A DNA stretch of 47,396 nt, from assembly GCF_002733955.1 (NCBI RefSeq), contig NZ_NVXQ01000012.1:1-47396 (forward strand). The letters are read 5' to 3'. The DNA comes from Hoeflea sp. (lineage in GTDB: Bacteria; Pseudomonadota; Alphaproteobacteria; Rhizobiales; Rhizobiaceae). Within the stretch, counting starts at the first letter, position 1, and every line of letters starts with the position of its first letter. Below are positions 17,965 to 26,245 of this stretch, piece after piece. The notes beneath the pieces are model-generated. The model saw only the letters and a program-made list of their open reading frames with translations, was not told the origin of the DNA and made no database searches. A program made the translations under genes and the position numbers.

Positions 17965-18413
17965 AGCAGAATCCATTCTCCGCCGAGCAGGAAAAGATCA
18001 TCGCGGATGCGATCTGCACAGTCGCGAGCGAATTGCGCCTGATCGACGTGGCCGATCTGATTTCGATGCTGCGTTTCGAGCGCCATGGCGACCTTGCCGA
18101 TCTGGTGGCGTCGGCAGCAGAAATGTATTTTCTGCCCGGCACCATCAAGCTTGGAATCGGCGGCGATTATTACCTGGACTGGGGCGGGCAGCCGCGCGTG
18201 GTGCTGGATCTCGAAATTCGCCCGCAGAACGTGACGATCTATGCACGGCTGGTGCTGGAGCAGGACTGCGGCGGCATTGAAATCAACCATATCAATTTTG
18301 ACGAGCCGCTTGATAATCCCGATGACAACACGCAGGTGCTGGCGGAAAGTCTGCGTGCAGCGGCATTCCGTCCGTTCATTCCTGCCAACCACATTGCCCC
18401 ACCGGCCGCCTGA
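17961..18413 (+). CDS. conserved protein downstream of flhB, function unknown
   Basis: 150 residues, not recognised as a named family. No signal peptide or membrane helix; a helical N-terminal half (about 8-60) and a beta-rich second half ([36 protein letters not shown]). Overlaps flhB by 4 bases, so it is co-translated with the export gate and ends the rightward operon; it faces visR across 210 bases with no strong terminator seen. A cytosolic accessory role in flagellar regulation or export is a guess. Confidence 0.8.
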   Translation: MKQNPFSAEQEKIIADAICTVASELRLIDVADLISMLRFERHGDLADLVASAAEMYFLPGTIKLGIGGDYYLDWGGQPRVVLDLEIRPQNVTIYARLVLEQDCGGIEINHINFDEPLDNPDDNTQVLAESLRAAAFRPFIPANHIAPPAA

Positions 18414-18623
18414 GCCGGGACTGGAAGCAGCCGAGACAGAGCTGGCCGCTGTCTGAACAGCTACACGTATCAGCCACCAAACAGCTCCAATGGGACATGC
18501 TGCGCCCGCGGCCTTGTCAGCTACTGCGGCACCCACCCATACGGATGCGCCAAGGTGTTGTGAGGCTTTGAAAGCGTGCCGGTGCGTTAGCGTTCGAATG
18601 AAGTCATCTGAGCGCCAGACCCA

Positions 18624-19385
18624 TCAGGCAATCACGCCAAGGCGAATGGCCTTCGCGATTGCCTGAATCCGGTTGACGGCATTCAGCTTCGTTGTCGCGG
18701 ACCCCAAATAGGCGTTCACCGTATGAACCGACAGATTCAGCTGTTCGCCGATGGCCTCGCTCTTCATGCCGTTGCCGACCAGCTGCAGGCACTCGATTTC
18801 GCGATCATTGAGGTTTTCTGATCCGGCAGAGATGCCGAAAGCGAGCCTCATCTTCTCGCGGATGACGGTGAGAGACTTCCTGTGCAGATCAATCAGCAGG
18901 TCATTGTTGAGCACGGCGCGGACATTGAAAAACAGCACAAAACCATTGCCCATGGTTCCAAGCTGCGCCGGAAACGCAAGATGGGTCTCGTCATTGGCTC
19001 CGGTGCTTGCCACGAAAACCGGTGAATTTGCGAAGGCCGCCGCGTCCTTCGGGTTGAAGATGACCGGTACGGGCGACGAGTAAAGGTGCTTGAGCAGAAA
19101 TTCGGACTGTCCGAGGATGAACTTGTTGACCAGGGCCTGAGACCCGGAGCTTTGCATTGCGCATTCAATCTGGCCAGGCTTCAGCAAAGTGTGGGCCTGG
19201 ACCGATAGCAGCGCAAAATCAGTAGCGCCACACAGCCTCTGCATCGTCACAAGTTTGGGAAACAGGTCCGCTGTTGAAGCGGAATTGCCCATCGCAGCAC
19301 CATTTGAACGTTCCGGGGACCGCTCCTGGGCCTGCTGGGCGTCTTGAGATGCTCCAAAATCCGTCAAAGTGCTTCCTTTGGTCAT
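18624..19385 (-). CDS. visR: LuxR-family master regulator VisR
   Basis: 253 residues: an N-terminal ligand-binding-like domain (about 30-180) and a C-terminal LuxR helix-turn-helix (about 192-250, LNDREIECLQLVGNGMKSEAIGEQL). In S. meliloti VisN and VisR act together as the global activator of flagellar, motility and chemotaxis genes. Here it is second in a two-gene unit, overlapping visN by 4 bases, in the fliF-visN-visR-flhB order of that species. The naming as VisR rests on this order. Confidence 0.9.
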   Translation of the reverse strand: MTKGSTLTDFGASQDAQQAQERSPERSNGAAMGNSASTADLFPKLVTMQRLCGATDFALLSVQAHTLLKPGQIECAMQSSGSQALVNKFILGQSEFLLKHLYSSPVPVIFNPKDAAAFANSPVFVASTGANDETHLAFPAQLGTMGNGFVLFFNVRAVLNNDLLIDLHRKSLTVIREKMRLAFGISAGSENLNDREIECLQLVGNGMKSEAIGEQLNLSVHTVNAYLGSATTKLNAVNRIQAIAKAIRLGVIA

Positions 19386-20053
19386 ATGATACGCTGACGA
19401 ACGGCGAGTGCAACAGCTTCGGAGCGTGTCTTTGCACCAGTCTTGTTCATGATGCTGGTGATGTAGTTGTTCACGGTGTTGCGGGATATGCCGATAATCA
19501 GGGCAATCTCGTCGCTGGTCTTGCCTTCACCAATCCAGGAGAGGCACTCCACCTCGCGGACTGTCAGATCCGAAAGGGCATTGTTGGTGGAGACGATCTC
19601 GGGATACTGCGATGTGTAATAGGCAACCGCCAGGGCGACATCACGCAGCCGATCATGGGAAAGCGAGATGTCCTTGTCGAACAGAAGCGCCAGCAACATG
19701 CGGGCCTGCCCGGCATTGTAGGGTATCAGGCACATCCTTGGCGCATAGTCGCTGGACAGGTCGTCCGGCGCATCAATTTCCTGAAACATTGGCTCGAAAG
19801 CCTGGAGACAGCGCCGGACCTCACTGGTCCGCGCCTCGCAATCAACCAGTGACGCACCGAACCTGCGAACGAGATTGAAGGGCCAGTTCGATGTCACGAT
19901 GAAATCATGGTTGCGATCGGAATACAGATCCGTACGAGCCAAAAGATAGGACCGTGCGCCAGCATAGGCGCAAATCAGCTCCATTCCGCCAGTCAGGTGC
20001 CCACAGGTCCGCTGCGCTTCCAAATCATGGATAAACGAACCACGCGTGTTCAT
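19382..20053 (-). CDS. visN: LuxR-family master regulator VisN
   Basis: 223 residues with an N-terminal regulatory domain (about 15-150) and a LuxR-type helix-turn-helix (about 161-220, LTVREVECLSWIGEGKTSDEI). Partner of VisR at the top of the rhizobial motility cascade. Slightly shorter than VisN as I know it (about 245), so a further-upstream start was considered, but the ATG at 20053 has no stronger rival. A perfect inverted repeat lies about 75-100 bases upstream. Confidence 0.9.
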   Translation of the reverse strand: MNTRGSFIHDLEAQRTCGHLTGGMELICAYAGARSYLLARTDLYSDRNHDFIVTSNWPFNLVRRFGASLVDCEARTSEVRRCLQAFEPMFQEIDAPDDLSSDYAPRMCLIPYNAGQARMLLALLFDKDISLSHDRLRDVALAVAYYTSQYPEIVSTNNALSDLTVREVECLSWIGEGKTSDEIALIIGISRNTVNNYITSIMNKTGAKTRSEAVALAVRQRII

Positions 20054-20689
20054 CAGCCCCCCTTATCTCGTCTCGTGCGCGCGACTGTCAGCGCACAAAC
20101 GTCACATCAAAACCTGGTCAGGGAAGTCGGTATCCTTACGCTACTCGATACCGATTGCCTCATCAGCGAGACCAAACCGCCATCACTTGTTTCGTCACGG
20201 GCAAAATCCACGAATCACTTCCCCGCAGATACAGTGTGCCGAAATTCACCCCGAGAAAACATAGCCATTTTCTGGGACTGGACAGGCAGAACAATCTATG
20301 AGGCAGTTTACTTGGATTTTAGCGATTTGCATCCGGTTTCGCCGAATCACGCGAACTAACCTGTGAGTTCCCGATATCGAGAACAGTCACGCGCTGTCGA
20401 GGGCCCCGGTGTGGCAGGACTTCGGCAACGCTGCGTGAAGATGGATATATGGTCTTGATGCAGGGTGGCGGGGCTACCTGATGTTACCCTGTCTAACCCC
20501 GAAGCGAGCCTCCTGGGGCCCGAATAGCGGCCTCAAGCGGCCTGCTGGAGCGGTTCTGCGATGCAGACCCGCCCTGCCCTTCCGTACCGTTGCGGCGGAT
20601 AGAGCATCCACGTCTTGTCTGAAGGAGGTATCTGCGGCCAGGCGAAAATTGCCTTGCGCGAGTATCGCTTGCCCTTGCCGGTGGCGAAA
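20054..20689. other. 636-base intergenic region between visN and fliF
   Basis: Holds the visN promoter and the end of the fliF transcript. The only structure I can support is the inverted repeat at 20127-20154. Short open frames near 20533-20690 have no family resemblance and one continues antisense-frame reading inside fliF, so I do not call them genes. Confidence 0.6.
20127..20154. promoter_or_regulatory. inverted repeat upstream of visN, candidate operator
   Basis: TCGGTATC (20127-20134) and GATACCGA (20147-20154) are perfect complements 20 bases apart centre to centre (two helical turns), 74-101 bases before the visN start. The geometry suits a dimeric regulator; an RNA hairpin is the alternative. 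Confidence 0.45.
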
Positions 20690-22372
20690 CTAGGCCGCTT
20701 CGCTCGAGGCCCAGCTTCTGAGGATCTTGGCGGCCCGTTCTTCGTTGATCTCGACCATCCGTGCAAGACGGCGTTCGGGACCTTCCTTGACCCGGCGGTT
20801 GAAGGCGCCGGAGTCTTCGAGTTCCAGATCGGATTCGCTTTCCTCGCCAAACCCGAAGTCCGCGCCGAAGCCTTCCATGGCCATCGAGTTGCCAGCGGCA
20901 CCCATGGCTGCAGGAGAGAAGTCAGGCAGTTCGAGTTCGTCATCCAGGCCCAGTTCATCCTGAGCGGAGGCGCCAACCGTGCTGCGGAGCAACGGGCGGA
21001 AGCCGAACATGATCAGCAGGACTGCGACTGTGATGAACGCCAGGGCGTTGATGATCGTGCCAAGCTGGGTTTTCAAGGTATCCATGAAGCCCGGCTGTGC
21101 GGCATCTGCAGTCAGGATCTCGCTGGCGAGGAACTCCATGACGGTGACGGTGGCACGGTCGCCGCGTTCGACGTCGATGCCGGAGGCAGAGGCAACAACC
21201 TGCTCGAGTTCCGCGAGATAGGCGGCGGTCTCTTCAGGGGTTGGCTCACCGCCAAGCATGGCGTCGATGCGCGCCTTGTTGACCACAACGGCGATCGACA
21301 GGCCTTCGACATTGTAGCTGTTGCGTACGGTCGACACGGTCTTCGAGTTGATTTCGAAGTTGGTCTGCTCTTCCTTGCGCTCGGCCAGTTCACTCGACTT
21401 GGGACCAGCAGCTCCTGTCGCCTCCGGACCCTGGTCAGGAATATTCTGTTCGACAGTGGCCGGGGTGCCGGCGGCAGATTCGCTGGACGTCTGGTTTTCG
21501 CGTGTTACCCGGATCGACCGCTCGACGCGGGATTCGGGATCGTAGACGGTTTCCTGGATCTGCTGGCTGTCGGTATTGACCGTCGCATTGACGCTGGCCC
21601 GGAAGTTTTCAATTCCGAGGAACGGCGACAAGGCCTTTTCAATGTTGGTTTCAACCTCGGTCTGGACCATCTGGACGATCGACAGGGAGCGGTTGAGATT
21701 CGAATTGGAGAAATCATCTCCGGCAGCGAGCAGCTTGCCGGTCGCGTCGAGCACCGTGACTTCGTCAACATTCAAGCCTGGCACCGATGAGGCTACCAGG
21801 TGCCGGATTGAATCGGCAGCGCGGTTGGCAAGATTGCCGCTGCGCACCATGACTGATGCCGACGGTTTCTGGTCGCCGCGGCGGAAGTTGCCGCGGTCCG
21901 GCATGACGATGTGGACCCGGGCAGCCGAAATGCCGCTGATGGACTGGATGGTGCGGGCGATTTCGCCTTCAAGGGCGCGAACCCGGGTGACTTCCTGCAT
22001 GAAGCTGGTCAGCCCGAGGGAGCCGACATTGTCGAACAATTCGTAACCGGCGCTGTTGGAAGACGGCAATCCACGTTCCGCCAGCAGCATCCGGGCACGG
22101 CTGGTCATGCCGGCTGGAACAGTGACGGAAGATCCGTCCGTGCCTGTCGCGAAATCGATGTTAGCTTCGGCAAGAACCAAGCTGATCTGGTTTATGTCTT
22201 CACCTGAAAGACCGATATAGAGGGTCTCACGCGTTGGCTTGTTGAGGAATATGGCGGACCCTATGATCAAGAAAATCGACAGGGCACCGACTCCGGCAAG
22301 AGCCAACAGTTTCGTCTGACCGAGGCCGGCCAGATTCTTGGTGATTTGTGACAGCTGGTTCAACAGACTCAT
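20690..22372 (-). CDS. fliF: flagellar MS-ring protein FliF
   Basis: FliF forms the inner-membrane MS ring on which the motor is built. 560 residues from ATG 22372 (MSLLNQLSQITKNL); a start 36 bases upstream is possible but adds residues outside the family. Membrane helix at about 21-43, the two ring-building motifs (ETLYIGLSGEDINQISLVL; ISAARVHIVMPDRGNFRRG), a long periplasmic domain, a second helix at about 437-457, and the FliG-binding C-terminal tail (MVEINEERAAKILRSW). The last gene of the che-fliF run. Confidence 0.97.
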   Translation of the reverse strand: MSLLNQLSQITKNLAGLGQTKLLALAGVGALSIFLIIGSAIFLNKPTRETLYIGLSGEDINQISLVLAEANIDFATGTDGSSVTVPAGMTSRARMLLAERGLPSSNSAGYELFDNVGSLGLTSFMQEVTRVRALEGEIARTIQSISGISAARVHIVMPDRGNFRRGDQKPSASVMVRSGNLANRAADSIRHLVASSVPGLNVDEVTVLDATGKLLAAGDDFSNSNLNRSLSIVQMVQTEVETNIEKALSPFLGIENFRASVNATVNTDSQQIQETVYDPESRVERSIRVTRENQTSSESAAGTPATVEQNIPDQGPEATGAAGPKSSELAERKEEQTNFEINSKTVSTVRNSYNVEGLSIAVVVNKARIDAMLGGEPTPEETAAYLAELEQVVASASGIDVERGDRATVTVMEFLASEILTADAAQPGFMDTLKTQLGTIINALAFITVAVLLIMFGFRPLLRSTVGASAQDELGLDDELELPDFSPAAMGAAGNSMAMEGFGADFGFGEESESDLELEDSGAFNRRVKEGPERRLARMVEINEERAAKILRSWASSEAA

Positions 22373-22476
22373 TCTGTATCCGCGCTCAATAAAAGATGCC
22401 GGCCACATTGACCGGTAAGTTCACCCTAGACGGTGAAACTTGCGCGAAGATGGTCTGTTGCCGGAGCCCCGGTCAA

Positions 22477-22869
22477 TCAGAAGAAGTCGAGGTCGCCTGA
22501 GGCCTTCTGGTAGACATCGGCGGACGGGGGCTCGTGAATAGATGCTTTCAATCGCCTTTTCATGTCCTCCAGGGTGATCAGATTGAGAGCCGTGGTTATG
22601 TCAATCAGGTGTTCAGGCTCCAATCGCTGGCCGATGCCATCGAGAAAATTCGCAAGACCGTGAGTCTTCTGGACTGCAAGGTCGATCCCCTGCATGACCC
22701 GCATGTGATCCGGGGAGGCCAGAAACTCGGTGGAACGCCCGTTCGACAGGAGCGGCTCAAGCCGCTCGATCAGTTGTGCGACGTCGATCAGTTCAGAACT
22801 GATGCGGGCCATGACTTCACGCAACGGCTCGTTGCTGTCGCCGCCATGGTCGAAGGGCAATTGCGTCAT
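22477..22869 (-). CDS. cheT: CheT-like chemotaxis protein with CheZ-type DxxxQ motif
   Basis: 130 residues, mostly helical, placed directly after cheD as is CheT (earlier orf10) in S. meliloti, where it acts in signal termination and adaptation. It carries LDGIGQRL with Asp77 and Gln81, the spacing of the DxxxQ phosphatase motif of CheZ, in a helix-rich setting, and ends in an acidic-aromatic tail (SGDLDFF) that recalls the CheY-binding tail of CheZ. Dephosphorylation of a CheY is inferred, not shown. Fourteen bases after cheD. Confidence 0.78.
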   Translation of the reverse strand: MTQLPFDHGGDSNEPLREVMARISSELIDVAQLIERLEPLLSNGRSTEFLASPDHMRVMQGIDLAVQKTHGLANFLDGIGQRLEPEHLIDITTALNLITLEDMKRRLKASIHEPPSADVYQKASGDLDFF

Positions 22870-22883
22870 GATGGCGGTACTCC

Positions 22884-23441
22884 TTAGAAAAACTCGATCG
22901 ACGTATCCGCCGGCTTGGGTGCGATGATTTTTGGTGGCGCGGTTTCCAGTGCCACTGTCTTCTGCATTTCGGACCCGGAGAGCGGGTACTGCCGGGCGCG
23001 GCCACTGACCGGGAAATATTCGAGCTTGCGCCCGACATCGCCGCCGGTGTTGCTTCCGATCACCCGGATTCCCTCATCCTTGAGGAACTGCTGGGCAAAT
23101 TCGGCATTCTTCTCGCCAACATTGGAGAAGCCCGCGATTGTCTTGGCTCCGCCGATGATCTTGGCTTCCAGCCGTTCGCGCCGGGCCCCCTTCTTCAGCA
23201 GTCCGTTGATGAGCAATTCCATCAGGTGGACGCCATAGCGGGTTGCCTCGCCACCGGATCCATTGGCGGATCCGGGCAACAGGAAATGGTTCATTCCGCC
23301 GACACCAGCCACCGGATCACGGATGCATGCTGCGACACAGGAGCCGAGAATGGTCGACAAGACGACATCCGGATCGTCTGTAACTTTATACTCGCCCTGG
23401 ATCACGTGAATCCTGCGAAACTGGCCGTCTTCTGCTGTCAC
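22884..23441 (-). CDS. cheD: chemoreceptor glutamine deamidase CheD
   Basis: CheD deamidates glutamines in chemoreceptor signalling domains. 185 residues with the catalytic Cys35 in [14 protein letters not shown] and His52 in GMNHFLLPG, 17 apart as in known CheD, and the [11 protein letters not shown] segment. The C-terminus extends about 25 residues beyond the core and ends DTSIEFF, much like the CheT end. Overlaps cheY2 by 4 bases. Confidence 0.96.
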   Translation of the reverse strand: MTAEDGQFRRIHVIQGEYKVTDDPDVVLSTILGSCVAACIRDPVAGVGGMNHFLLPGSANGSGGEATRYGVHLMELLINGLLKKGARRERLEAKIIGGAKTIAGFSNVGEKNAEFAQQFLKDEGIRVIGSNTGGDVGRKLEYFPVSGRARQYPLSGSEMQKTVALETAPPKIIAPKPADTSIEFF

Positions 23442-23827
23442 TTGAGAGCTCCAAACACGGCCTCGATCGCCGCTTTCATCTTCTCAATGGTGAAAGGCTT
23501 GGCCAGGACATTGTTCGCGCCAAGTGCTGCGGCCTTCTGCACCAACGCCCTGTCACCCTGGGCAGTCAGCATGATGAATGCAGCTTTCTTGGTGGCCGGA
23601 TTGGACCGGACCGCCTGCAGCAGGCCCAGACCATCCATCTTCGGCATGTTAAAGTCCGAAATAACCAGGTGGTGGGGTTGCTGGGCCATGATCTTGGCAC
23701 CTTGCTCGCCATCGCCGGCCACAGTGATCTGTGTGAAACCGAGTTGCTGAAGCGCGTCACCCAGCAAGAGCCGGCTGGTCACCTGATCATCAACGATGAG
23801 AACCTTGATTTTCTGTGCAATAGACAT
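23438..23827 (-). CDS. cheY2: chemotaxis response regulator CheY2
   Basis: Single receiver domain, the regulator that binds the motor in S. meliloti. From ATG 23827 it has 129 residues and the phosphorylation site is Asp58 ([12 protein letters not shown]), the number known for S. meliloti CheY2; an ATG one codon upstream (23830) is equally possible from its overlap with cheB. Acidic pair DD near the N-terminus and the conserved Lys in LAKPF are present. Confidence 0.95.
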   Translation of the reverse strand: MSIAQKIKVLIVDDQVTSRLLLGDALQQLGFTQITVAGDGEQGAKIMAQQPHHLVISDFNMPKMDGLGLLQAVRSNPATKKAAFIMLTAQGDRALVQKAAALGANNVLAKPFTIEKMKAAIEAVFGALK

Positions 23828-24894
23828 CATGCGACCCTATCTTTGCGAGAGGTTGTTGTTGTTGACTTGAGGATTTCGTCCCCAATCTGATTGAGTGGAA
23901 ACTGGTGATCGACAGCACCGATCTCGTGCGCAACGCGCGGCATGCCGTAGACCACACAGGATTTTTCATTCTGGCCGATCGTGCTGGCCCCAGCCTTCTT
24001 CATGTCAAGCAGGCCTGCCGCGCCATCACGTCCCATCCCGGTCAGGATGACGCCGACGGCCTTGCGCCCGGCGAGCTTGGCGACGGATCTGAACATGACG
24101 TCGACGGATGGCCGATGCCCATTGACCGGCGCTCCCTCAATCAGCATGCAGCGAGGCGCTGTCGCATTGGAGATTTCCATATGACGTTCGCCACCCGGTG
24201 CGAGATAGATGCGGCCGATTTCGAGCCGATCGCCGTCTTCGGCTTCCTTGACCTGCGGTGCGCATAGCCGGTTCAGCCGTTCAGCAAAACTCTTGGTGAA
24301 GGTTGCCGGCATGTGCTGGGTGATGACCGTAGGCGGACAATTTGCCGGAAATTTGGTCAAAACCGCGATCAGAGCCTCGACGCCCCCGGTTGATGCTCCG
24401 AGCGCGATGATCTTGCGTGCCGGCTGATAATCGCTGGGCGCTGCGTAAACAGGCGCTGCGACAGCCGGCTGGCCGGCGATGACCGGGTCCGGCAGATGCC
24501 TTTGCGACCGTGCTGCCGCCTTGACGGTTTCGGCAAGCTCGGCGAACGGGCTCGGATCACCCGGCAATGGCTTGCCGATGCAATCGAATGCGCCGATCTC
24601 GAGCGCCGCCAGCGTCGCCTCGGCGCCTCGCTGGGTCAGGGTCGAGACCATGATCACCGGCATGGGCCGGAGTTTCATGATCTTTTCGAGAAACTCGATA
24701 CCGTTCATGTTGGGCATCTCGACATCGAGTGTGACGACATCGGGATTGAGCCGCTTGATCGCGCTTCGGGCCTCCATGGCGTCGGCGGCTTCGCCGACAA
24801 CCTCGATGCCCGGATCAGAGCGCAACACAGCCCTGATCAGGCCCCGCATCGTCGGGGAATCGTCTACGATGAGAACACGTGCTCGTGCTGCCAT
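23827..24894 (-). CDS. cheB: chemoreceptor methylesterase CheB
   Basis: CheB removes receptor methyl groups and deamidates. 355 residues: receiver domain (about 5-120, Asp57 in [12 protein letters not shown]), linker, and methylesterase domain (about 160-350) with the catalytic triad Ser168 (GASTGG), His194 (TQHMP) and Asp290 (GMGRDG). Starts 5 bases after the cheR stop. Confidence 0.97.
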   Translation of the reverse strand: MAARARVLIVDDSPTMRGLIRAVLRSDPGIEVVGEAADAMEARSAIKRLNPDVVTLDVEMPNMNGIEFLEKIMKLRPMPVIMVSTLTQRGAEATLAALEIGAFDCIGKPLPGDPSPFAELAETVKAAARSQRHLPDPVIAGQPAVAAPVYAAPSDYQPARKIIALGASTGGVEALIAVLTKFPANCPPTVITQHMPATFTKSFAERLNRLCAPQVKEAEDGDRLEIGRIYLAPGGERHMEISNATAPRCMLIEGAPVNGHRPSVDVMFRSVAKLAGRKAVGVILTGMGRDGAAGLLDMKKAGASTIGQNEKSCVVYGMPRVAHEIGAVDHQFPLNQIGDEILKSTTTTSRKDRVA

Positions 24895-24899
24895 GATGG

Positions 24900-25781
24900 T
24901 CAGACCTTTCCCTTGTGGCGGTAAGTGGTGACGCCGGTGTTGTCAAAACGGTCCTTGCCCTCACCGGACAGACGTTCTGAGTGACCGATATAAAGATGCC
25001 CGCCTGGCGGCAGAAGATCCGCGTAACGAACCCAGATTTTGGCCTGGGTGACTTCGTCGAAGTAAATCACCACATTGCGGCAGAAGATCACGTCGAATGG
25101 ACCCCGGAAGGGCCACTGCGCCATCAGGTTGAGCTCCTTGAAGGTGATCAACTGCTTGACCTGGTCGCTGACCTGCCAGCGTTTTTCCGGCGTCTGCGAG
25201 AACCACTTGCTACGCATTCCGGCCTCGACTGTCTCGAGGGCCTGCGCATCGTAGACGCCGGCCTTTGCCTGCGCGATGATTTTGGGGTCGATATCCGTGG
25301 CGAGGATCTTGAAGTCCAGGTTTGCCACGTTCGGCGCCATCGAGAGCACCGTCAGCGCGATCGAATAGGGTTCCTGCCCATCAGAGCACGCAGAGGACCA
25401 GATGCGGACCCGTCCGCCAGCCCGCGCACGGGTGAGAAGGTCCGGAAGCACTTCATTGCGAAGATGCTCGAAATGGTGGTTTTCGCGGAAGAAGCGGGTG
25501 AAGTTCGTGGTCAGGAAACTCAGCATTTCCCGGCGTTCATCCGCACCGGCAGTGGAACTGACAAGGGCGCAATAGTCGCGGAAACTGTTCAGGCCGATCT
25601 GGCGCAAGCGCTTGGACAGCCGGGAATAGACCAGCGATGCCTTGGTCTCGTTGAGAGCGATGCCCGCATCGGAATAGATCATTGCCGCGATCTCTGCGAG
25701 ATCCTTGCGGGTGAGCGGGTACTCTCCCTTTACCAATGTGTCATCAGGACGTCCTGACTGGAGTATAGCAGCGGCGCTCAT
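24900..25781 (-). CDS. cheR: chemoreceptor methyltransferase CheR
   Basis: CheR methylates receptor glutamates with S-adenosylmethionine. 293 residues with the small helical N-terminal domain (about 22-90) and the Rossmann-type domain ([45 protein letters not shown]). Overlaps cheW by 4 bases. Confidence 0.97.
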   Translation of the reverse strand: MSAAAILQSGRPDDTLVKGEYPLTRKDLAEIAAMIYSDAGIALNETKASLVYSRLSKRLRQIGLNSFRDYCALVSSTAGADERREMLSFLTTNFTRFFRENHHFEHLRNEVLPDLLTRARAGGRVRIWSSACSDGQEPYSIALTVLSMAPNVANLDFKILATDIDPKIIAQAKAGVYDAQALETVEAGMRSKWFSQTPEKRWQVSDQVKQLITFKELNLMAQWPFRGPFDVIFCRNVVIYFDEVTQAKIWVRYADLLPPGGHLYIGHSERLSGEGKDRFDNTGVTTYRHKGKV

Positions 25782-26233
25782 GCGGCTTCACTTTCTATGG
25801 CGCCAAAGAGGGCGTTGAGTTGCAGGAAACAGATCATACGTTCATCCATCGGAATCATTCCGCGGATCTGCTCGCGATCCATGGTTTTGCTGACATCCGG
25901 CGCCGGGTGGATTTCCTCAGCCGAGATGGTGAAGATGTCCGACACCAGGTCGACGAGGAGCCCGACAGTCTGACTGCCGATCTGGGTGACTATAATGACA
26001 GACCCCTGGGAAGGTTCTGCTGGCGCCAGCCCCAGCCTCAGGGCCAGATCCATGACAGGCAGAACCGCACCGCGAAGGTTGATCACACCACGAACATGGT
26101 CCGGTGAATGAGGCAACATGGTTGCAGGGGTCCAGCTGCGGATTTCACGCACCGACACTACCTCGATGCAGAATTCCTGATCGCCGAGTGTGAAGGCAAT
26201 CAATTCCAGCATGTCGTTTTCAGAAATCCGCAT
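25778..26233 (-). CDS. cheW: chemotaxis coupling protein CheW
   Basis: CheW couples receptors to CheA. 151 residues, a single CheW SH3-like domain (ELIAFTLGDQEFCIEVVSVREI; RGVINLRGAVLPVMDLALRLG; VGLLVDLVSDI). Twelve bases after cheA. Confidence 0.97.
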   Translation of the reverse strand: MRISENDMLELIAFTLGDQEFCIEVVSVREIRSWTPATMLPHSPDHVRGVINLRGAVLPVMDLALRLGLAPAEPSQGSVIIVTQIGSQTVGLLVDLVSDIFTISAEEIHPAPDVSKTMDREQIRGMIPMDERMICFLQLNALFGAIESEAA

Positions 26234-26245
26234 CCTGTTTTCCCC

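Noticed and set aside
20533-20976. 147-codon minus-strand frame overlapping the end of fliF
   Set aside because: Most of it lies inside fliF in another frame; the part outside (20533-20689) matches no family I know.
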